IMG/VR virus record: IMGVR_UViG_3300020438_000063
Span: 1-48,763 of that record
From: a virus
Reading direction: 5' to 3' (one strand)
DNA: 48,763 bases
In this document: one piece after another, positions 43,601-48,763 of the stretch
How the letters are laid out: the number at the start of each line of letters is the position of its first letter
How positions within the stretch are numbered: the first letter of the stretch is position 1
Program-made: the position numbers and the translations under genes
Notes under the pieces: generated by a model
What the model was told of the DNA's origin: nothing
Databases searched by the model: none
Seen by the model: only the letters and a program-made list of their open reading frames with translations

Positions 43601-44598
43601 TGGCTGTTCCAAGCATTACGCTCCCTTCTCTCGAATGTCCTGACGTTCTGTTACCCACACCAGCGAATCTTTCTAATCTCTTTGGCGGTCTTGCGACTCA
43701 AGCCTATCGCTATCCTGACGAATTAAAGGATCTGAAAGAGAAATTAGAACAGATAGAAGAAGATATCCTAGACATATACAATCCTAAGTGGGAAAAGATC
43801 GACATACCAGAAAAGAAATGGGATATCATGATGACTCGTCTTGCTGCTGAATATCCGATGTACGTACAGAAGAAGATACTTGAGCTTATTGATACACTCT
43901 TTCCTATAGACTTTAACGTAACAGTGTTAGGTATACAGATAGAGATCATTTCTTTCTTAAGAGATCCTTCGAGCATCTCTGATTCTATCTTTTTAAAAGA
44001 CATCGATGACCTCTATTTAAAAATACCTGAGGAGTATCGGGTCTGGAACAAATTTGAGACTGCTGACTTTAAAAAAGCATCTGTGATGAATTACATAAGG
44101 AGTGAGGTCGCAAAGAAGATGAACTTACTGCTTCATGGAGGGTTCACAGGCCTTATAGGTACCTTTGATGAGGTATGGAGTGCACTCGGTCTTCCTACCA
44201 TACCAGCATTAGAAGAGCTCGACTTAGAGACTCTTATAAGAGATAAGACAACAGAGGAGTTAGAGTCAATATCGATCTTCGGTTATAGCTTAAATGATCT
44301 CTTAGGCGGAGACTTTGATAACAATGTCGATATAGATGAGTACAATAAAGAACGTCTTTTAAAGAGAGCAAGAGAGTTTGCAGAGGAATGGCAGACATAT
44401 TTAATTAAAAAGTGGATGGAAAAGGTAACGGCGTTCTTCGATGCTATAGGACTCAGTTCTTTAACAGAGTTTATTACATTTACTTTCTGCGATTTCTTAA
44501 AGATCGTAGGCTTTCCGTCTACTCTAGACTTACCACCATCAATACAGACAGCAGTTGCAACAACAAATAGCTTAACAGTACCTGAAAGTAGCGGCTAA
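43600..44598 (+). CDS. structural protein of the baseplate cluster, unknown
   Basis: A 332-residue acidic helical protein between gp5 and gp25. ITLPSLECPDVLLPTPANLS opens it, then LKEKLEQIEEDILDIYNPKW and AAEYPMYVQKKILELIDTLF. The C-terminal part (ITFTFCDFLKIVGFPSTLDL) is hydrophobic. I recall large unknown proteins at this place in cyanophages. The codon usage here includes more GAG and CTC/CTT codons than in neighbours. TAATG joins it to gp5. Confidence 0.7.
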   Translation: MAVPSITLPSLECPDVLLPTPANLSNLFGGLATQAYRYPDELKDLKEKLEQIEEDILDIYNPKWEKIDIPEKKWDIMMTRLAAEYPMYVQKKILELIDTLFPIDFNVTVLGIQIEIISFLRDPSSISDSIFLKDIDDLYLKIPEEYRVWNKFETADFKKASVMNYIRSEVAKKMNLLLHGGFTGLIGTFDEVWSALGLPTIPALEELDLETLIRDKTTEELESISIFGYSLNDLLGGDFDNNVDIDEYNKERLLKRAREFAEEWQTYLIKKWMEKVTAFFDAIGLSSLTEFITFTFCDFLKIVGFPSTLDLPPSIQTAVATTNSLTVPESSG

Positions 44599-44602
44599 AC
44601 GA

Positions 44603-44610
44603 TATAAATA
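44603..44610 (+). promoter_or_regulatory. T4-type late promoter for gp25, leaderless start
   Basis: TATAAATA with ATG 44616 only 5 nt downstream and no Shine-Dalgarno. T4 late transcription starts about 6-8 nt after this octamer, so the mRNA would start at or just inside the ATG, or the gene depends on upstream transcripts. Confidence 0.6.
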
Positions 44611-44615
44611 ACTAT

Positions 44616-45065
44616 ATGGCAGGATTATATACAGGCGATAAACAGATCTCAGGTAACTTAGAACAGGCTCGAATTGTCTCTAAGAAGAAACCTTGGAGAG
44701 ACTTAGATCTTTCTCTTAAGATCCATCCTATACGTAAAGACATTATACCATTAAAGGATGATGTCGCGATTAAGAATGCTGTGAAGAATCTTTTAATAAG
44801 TAATTTCTTCGAAAGACCTTTTCAAGATGATTTAGGCGCTAACCTCAGAGGATTACTCTTTGAGCCGGCAGGGTTTATTACTGAGATACAATTAAGAGAT
44901 AACATTCGTACAGTATTGAATAAATATGAACCGAGAGTAAGAGTGACGAATATTGATATCACTGATCTGTCTCAACAGAACGCTTATAAGATAATAGTTA
45001 ATTTTAAAATAAAAGAATATGATTCAGCTGCATCAGTTGAGATTATATTAAGAAGGCTCAGATAA
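44616..45065 (+). CDS. 25: baseplate wedge gp25
   Basis: A 149-residue protein of the gpW/gp25 family: LKIHPIRKDIIPLKDDVAIK with NAVKNLLISNFFERPFQDDL and GANLRGLLFEPAG. T4 gp25 has 132 residues. It forms the sheath-initiating wedge with gp6 and gp53. The gp6 gene follows after one base. Confidence 0.93.
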   Translation: MAGLYTGDKQISGNLEQARIVSKKKPWRDLDLSLKIHPIRKDIIPLKDDVAIKNAVKNLLISNFFERPFQDDLGANLRGLLFEPAGFITEIQLRDNIRTVLNKYEPRVRVTNIDITDLSQQNAYKIIVNFKIKEYDSAASVEIILRRLR

Positions 45066-45066
45066 T

Positions 45067-46929
45067 ATGGCAACAAACTTAAATGTAACGGAACTCGATT
45101 TTGCAGATATCAAGCAGAATTTAAAGAACTTTTTAAAACAACAAACAGAGTTTAATGACTATGACTTCGATGGAAGTGGATTAAATGTCCTATTAGACGT
45201 CTTAGCTTATAACACTCATTATAACGCTTTGAATGCTCACTATAGTTTAAATGAATCCTTTTTAGATTCAGCTCAGATACGTGGCAATGTTGTTACAAGA
45301 GCAAAGCTGTTAGGATATACACCGCGATCAGTCTTATCTCCAAGAGGTAAAGTAGATATTGTAGTGAATGTCGCATCAGAAGTAGGTACAAAGCCGACCG
45401 TCTTAGACCTCACAAGAGGGACTAAATTAAATACTATCGTTGGCGGTGAAGAGTTTCAATACGTTGTATTAGAAACACAGCAAGCAACACTGAGTGCTGT
45501 CACTGCGAATACATATCAATATAATGATGTTATCATAGCAGAAGGTACTGTAAGAGAATTAAAATATAGAGTTGATAATGATATAGAGAATCAGAAATTT
45601 CAACTCTCTGATTATGATGCTGATACAAGTACATTAAGAGTAAGAGTACAGTCAAACGAAGAGTCAAGCTCATTCGACGTATATACAAAATTTGAGACAT
45701 TAAAGAACGTTGATTCAGAATCAAAGGTATATTACTTACAAGAAAATCCAAGCGGTTATTATGAGGTATATTTCGGTGATGGAGTAACAGGGTTTAAGCC
45801 GTCTAATAATAATATCGTTACAATCGATTACGTGACTACTCAAGGGAAGGAATCAAATGGAGCTAACAGTTTCTCTATGGTTGATTCTATCGGGGGATTC
45901 TCAGGGATTACAGTGACTCTCGATACGGCCGCTGCTGGTGGTGTAGATCAAGAGACAATGGAGTCAATACGATTTAACGCACCCTTAACCTTTATTGCTC
46001 AGAACAGAGCGGTAACAGCTGATGACTATGCATCTATTATAAAGAAAGAGTTTAGTAATATCGATTCAATATCTACATGGGGCGGAGAAGATAATGATCC
46101 ACCTGACTATGGTAAGGTATATATCGCAATTAAACCTTTATTAGCAGATCAGTTAACAACAGCTGAGAAGACAGATATTACTGGTGTGATATTAAAAGGA
46201 AAGAATGTAGTATCTATTACACCAGAGATTGTTAACACTAACTATACCTTTTTAGAGATAGACGCTAACTTTAAATATAACCCTAACTTAACAGATAGAA
46301 GCTCAGTAGAATTACAATCAGTTGTAAGAGATACAATAACAGACTATAATTTTAATAACTTAAATAAATTTGATGGTGTATTTAGGCACTCTCAATTAAC
46401 ACGAGCTATTGATAACTCAGATCCTTCTATACTTAATACTATAATACGTCCAAGAATGTTTCAGAATATTACACCGAGTAATGTATCAACGCTACCTAAT
46501 GATTTTAACCTAAGCTTTACATCACCATTCTATCAGAGTGGTAATTCAACAGCCTTTATATTAACATCCTCTGCGTTTAAGATTAATAACGTAGATCATT
46601 TCTTTGGAGATATACCTATTACAGGATCAACTCAGAGACAAGTAATAGTATATAAGGTAGTTAATTTAGAAAACGTCACAGTGATTAATAACGCTGGTAT
46701 TATAGATGTATTAAAAGGTACAATTACTCTTCATAGTTTTTTACCTGACGCAACAACAGCAATTAAAATTACCGTATTACCTAACTCATTAGACCTTGCG
46801 CCTAAGAGAGATCAGTTAATATCTATAGATAATAATAGCGTTGTTATAACACCAGAGATTGATACCATCGCAGTTGCAGGTTCAGCGGGTAGTATTACAT
46901 ATAACACAACATCAAGATTTAAATCATAA
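45067..46929 (+). CDS. 6: baseplate wedge gp6
   Basis: A 620-residue protein of the gp6/baseplate-J family. NLKNFLKQQTEFNDYDFDGS with LDVLAYNTHYNALNAHYSLN and ESFLDSAQIRGNVVTRAKLL give the N-terminus. The middle holds YYEVYFGDGVTGFKPSNNNI and RFNAPLTFIAQNRAVTADDY with ASIIKKEF. T4 gp6 (660 aa) forms the inner wedge ring. It is coupled to the next gene by TAATG. Confidence 0.94.
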   Translation: MATNLNVTELDFADIKQNLKNFLKQQTEFNDYDFDGSGLNVLLDVLAYNTHYNALNAHYSLNESFLDSAQIRGNVVTRAKLLGYTPRSVLSPRGKVDIVVNVASEVGTKPTVLDLTRGTKLNTIVGGEEFQYVVLETQQATLSAVTANTYQYNDVIIAEGTVRELKYRVDNDIENQKFQLSDYDADTSTLRVRVQSNEESSSFDVYTKFETLKNVDSESKVYYLQENPSGYYEVYFGDGVTGFKPSNNNIVTIDYVTTQGKESNGANSFSMVDSIGGFSGITVTLDTAAAGGVDQETMESIRFNAPLTFIAQNRAVTADDYASIIKKEFSNIDSISTWGGEDNDPPDYGKVYIAIKPLLADQLTTAEKTDITGVILKGKNVVSITPEIVNTNYTFLEIDANFKYNPNLTDRSSVELQSVVRDTITDYNFNNLNKFDGVFRHSQLTRAIDNSDPSILNTIIRPRMFQNITPSNVSTLPNDFNLSFTSPFYQSGNSTAFILTSSAFKINNVDHFFGDIPITGSTQRQVIVYKVVNLENVTVINNAGIIDVLKGTITLHSFLPDATTAIKITVLPNSLDLAPKRDQLISIDNNSVVITPEIDTIAVAGSAGSITYNTTSRFKS

Positions 46930-48763
46930 TGCCTCATAAGACTACATTAACTCCAGGTGCAATCGAAGTCGATCATGGGAGTTTAGCTGAAACAAAAGAA
47001 AATATACGTATTGATCAGTTAATACCGTCTGAGATATTAGAAGATAAGGTACAATTAACTAAATTTCTAGAAGCGTATTATACGTTTCAGAATATGGATG
47101 AGTTTATATATCAAGAAACAGAAAGCTTTGATGATGTAGTACTTAATAATCAAGCTCAGTTTAGAATACCAGATCCTAAAAACGAAAATAATCGTTTCTT
47201 TACAGATGAGACAGGAGCTGATTCTACTCTTATATTAACAGCGCCTAATGGTACAATCACTACAATATCTTTAAATGATATCAATGTAGCAATTACTAAC
47301 GGTAATGAATTACCTGGATCGCTTGTTAATTCAACATCTGAAATAGGTAAGACATATACAGTCAATAGTCTTTCTGGCTATAATAATTATACTGCTCGAT
47401 TAACTACAATCGTTAAATATTGGGTCGGTCCAGGACCTTCCTATGTAATGAATACCATTGAACACGCAATGGATATAGATCGTAATGATACAAATTATTT
47501 AGAGCTTATGCAGAAAGAAATCGCTGCTACCATTCCAAGAGGAGTCACAGTAGATAAAAGGAATCTATATAAACAGATAATAGACTTCTATAAGTTACGT
47601 GGTTCAGCTGATAGTATAGAAATTTTCTTTCGTATATTATTTAATGATTCCGTTGAGGTTGAGTTTCCTTATGATAAAGTATTAGTACCGTCAAGCGGTG
47701 ACTGGGAAGCAAATGCTGCTCTTACAAAGGGTGGTATCTATTTAAATAAAAAAGGATTCTTATCAGATAGTATTGTATTACAGGACAGTAAAAAATATCA
47801 GAAGTTTGCCTACTTAATAAAGACAGGTAAAAATTTAGCTGACTGGGAACTCTCTTACGATAGATTAGTACATCCAGCAGGGTTTATATATTTCTCAGAG
47901 ATATTAATCTTCTTAGAATTAACTGGCGCGGCACTTACAGATGCATTAACACTCAGTAGAATGCCTGGTATACAACCTGGTATTATAGGACCTGAAGATA
48001 TACCAGTACTTGTAGAGATGTTTGTATCTACATTCTTACCTACAACAACAGCTCATATACATCGCACAGGTACGTTATCTCTTGCTCTTAAAACAGGAGT
48101 GATTAACGCGATTACAGTAACATCAGGAGGGAGTGGTTATACCAGCGTTCCTACCATTACGTCAAGTGATAGTGGAACGCCTTCAGGGTTTACAACCGCT
48201 ACTCTGACGGGAGTACTTACAAACGGTTCTTTATCTTCTATTACAATAGGTAATGGCGGTAAGGATTATAATGTACCAACATTAACTGTCGCGGCTCCGA
48301 CTGCGATGACCTTTAACGGAAGTCAAGCAGAATCATTAGGTTCTGGTACAGTACATATCGTCGATAATACAATTAAATTAACATCAGCTCAGCAAGCGGC
48401 TTTACCAGTCGGAGCTACTGTAACATATTCAACTGGTGGCGGAGGAGCAATCGGTGGTTTAGTTAATGGTACATCATATTTTATTAAGACATCAACAGGA
48501 TCTAAGGTATCTCTTTCAGCTACAAACGGTGGAGCTGTTATCGATATTACGAGCGTGGGAACTGGTACAAGTCATACCTTTACAGGCGCAACAGCCACAG
48601 CAACCGCTACTAAATTAGACGGAGCTTTAGAATCAGTTACGATTGTAGAACCTGGATTTGGTTATTCATCAGCTCCAGCAGTTACATTTAATGGTATTAA
48701 TATATCAGGCCAGACTGGCGTAGCTCCAGTTGTATCGATTGCAATTGATTCAAAAGGAAGATT
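46929..48763 (+). CDS. baseplate/tail structural protein, gp7 position (truncated by window end)
   Basis: At least 611 residues, open to the right edge. The start overlaps the gp6 stop (TAATG). The first 120 residues (DQLIPSEILEDKVQLTKFLE; YYTFQNMDEFIYQETESFDD) and residues 175-260 (YVMNTIEHAMDIDRNDTNYL; YKQIIDFYKLRGSADSIEIF) are baseplate-type blocks. From about residue 395 a repeat appears: SGGSGYTSVPTIT, NGGKDYNVPTLTV and EPGFGYSSAPAVT, separated by about 45 and 135 residues. Its place matches gene 7 of the T4 order 53-5-6-7. I cannot confirm homology with T4 gp7. Confidence 0.7.
   Translation, partial: MPHKTTLTPGAIEVDHGSLAETKENIRIDQLIPSEILEDKVQLTKFLEAYYTFQNMDEFIYQETESFDDVVLNNQAQFRIPDPKNENNRFFTDETGADSTLILTAPNGTITTISLNDINVAITNGNELPGSLVNSTSEIGKTYTVNSLSGYNNYTARLTTIVKYWVGPGPSYVMNTIEHAMDIDRNDTNYLELMQKEIAATIPRGVTVDKRNLYKQIIDFYKLRGSADSIEIFFRILFNDSVEVEFPYDKVLVPSSGDWEANAALTKGGIYLNKKGFLSDSIVLQDSKKYQKFAYLIKTGKNLADWELSYDRLVHPAGFIYFSEILIFLELTGAALTDALTLSRMPGIQPGIIGPEDIPVLVEMFVSTFLPTTTAHIHRTGTLSLALKTGVINAITVTSGGSGYTSVPTITSSDSGTPSGFTTATLTGVLTNGSLSSITIGNGGKDYNVPTLTVAAPTAMTFNGSQAESLGSGTVHIVDNTIKLTSAQQAALPVGATVTYSTGGGGAIGGLVNGTSYFIKTSTGSKVSLSATNGGAVIDITSVGTGTSHTFTGATATATATKLDGALESVTIVEPGFGYSSAPAVTFNGINISGQTGVAPVVSIAIDSKGR

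Overview
This window is a piece of a T4-like marine myovirus genome. It has the T4 replication and late-transcription block (RNase H, gp33, gp59, gp32), a baseplate and tail block (gp4, gp26-like, gp48, gp53, gp27-like, gp5, gp25, gp6), class Ia ribonucleotide reductase, and dozens of small overlapping ORFs joined by ATGA or TAATG junctions. The AT-rich sequence and gene style resemble phages of open-ocean bacteria such as SAR11. The host cannot be read from the sequence, so that is an inference.

Layout. 1-4.5 kb: conserved small phage proteins ending in an overlapping inner-membrane/lipoprotein pair that looks like spanins. 4.5-9.3 kb: nrdA, nrdB, a Ser/Thr-repeat protein, a membrane-anchored cytochrome c, glutaredoxin and a zinc-ribbon protein. 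9.3-15.7 kb: GIY-YIG-like protein, RNase H, DUF6433 protein, a capsule-type glycosyltransferase, a RecB-like nuclease, a HAD phosphatase and small proteins. 15.7-19.5 kb: virion-type proteins, a QueC-like ATPase, T4-type lysozyme, a membrane protein with a histone-H1-like tail, and a lipoprotein gene ending in a textbook -1 frameshift signal. 19.6-27.4 kb: the most unusual part, with two small membrane proteins, CsgF, CsgG, two curlin-repeat proteins flanking a FecR-domain protein, IscU, an A-type Fe-S carrier and a CHASE2 class III adenylate cyclase. 27.4-31.7 kb: a dense early-type array of small unknown proteins with repeated promoters and a long inverted repeat. 31.7-35.4 kb: a large conserved protein, peroxiredoxin, gp33, gp59 and gp32, closed by a terminator. 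35.4-40.1 kb (minus strand): gp4, a gp2-like protein, a tail-tube-like protein, a gp26-like protein with a second probable -1 frameshift, a membrane protein and a tape-measure candidate. 40.1 kb to the end (plus strand): gp48, gp53, gp27-like, gp5, a structural unknown, gp25, gp6 and a truncated baseplate protein.

Regulation. Nine promoters share TTTACA, an exactly 17-nt spacer and a TGn-TATAAT extended -10. Five of them place an ATG only 7-9 nt after the -10, which predicts leaderless mRNAs. T4-type late promoters (TATAAATA) precede structural and lysis genes, and two of these also place the ATG 5 nt downstream.

How it may work together. NrdAB, glutaredoxin, peroxiredoxin, IscU and the A-type carrier suggest support of redox and Fe-S enzymes during infection. 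The curli-type secretion genes, curlin-like fibres, FecR protein and cAMP-producing CHASE2 cyclase could form an envelope-fibre and signalling cassette. That combined role is inference from gene order and domain content.
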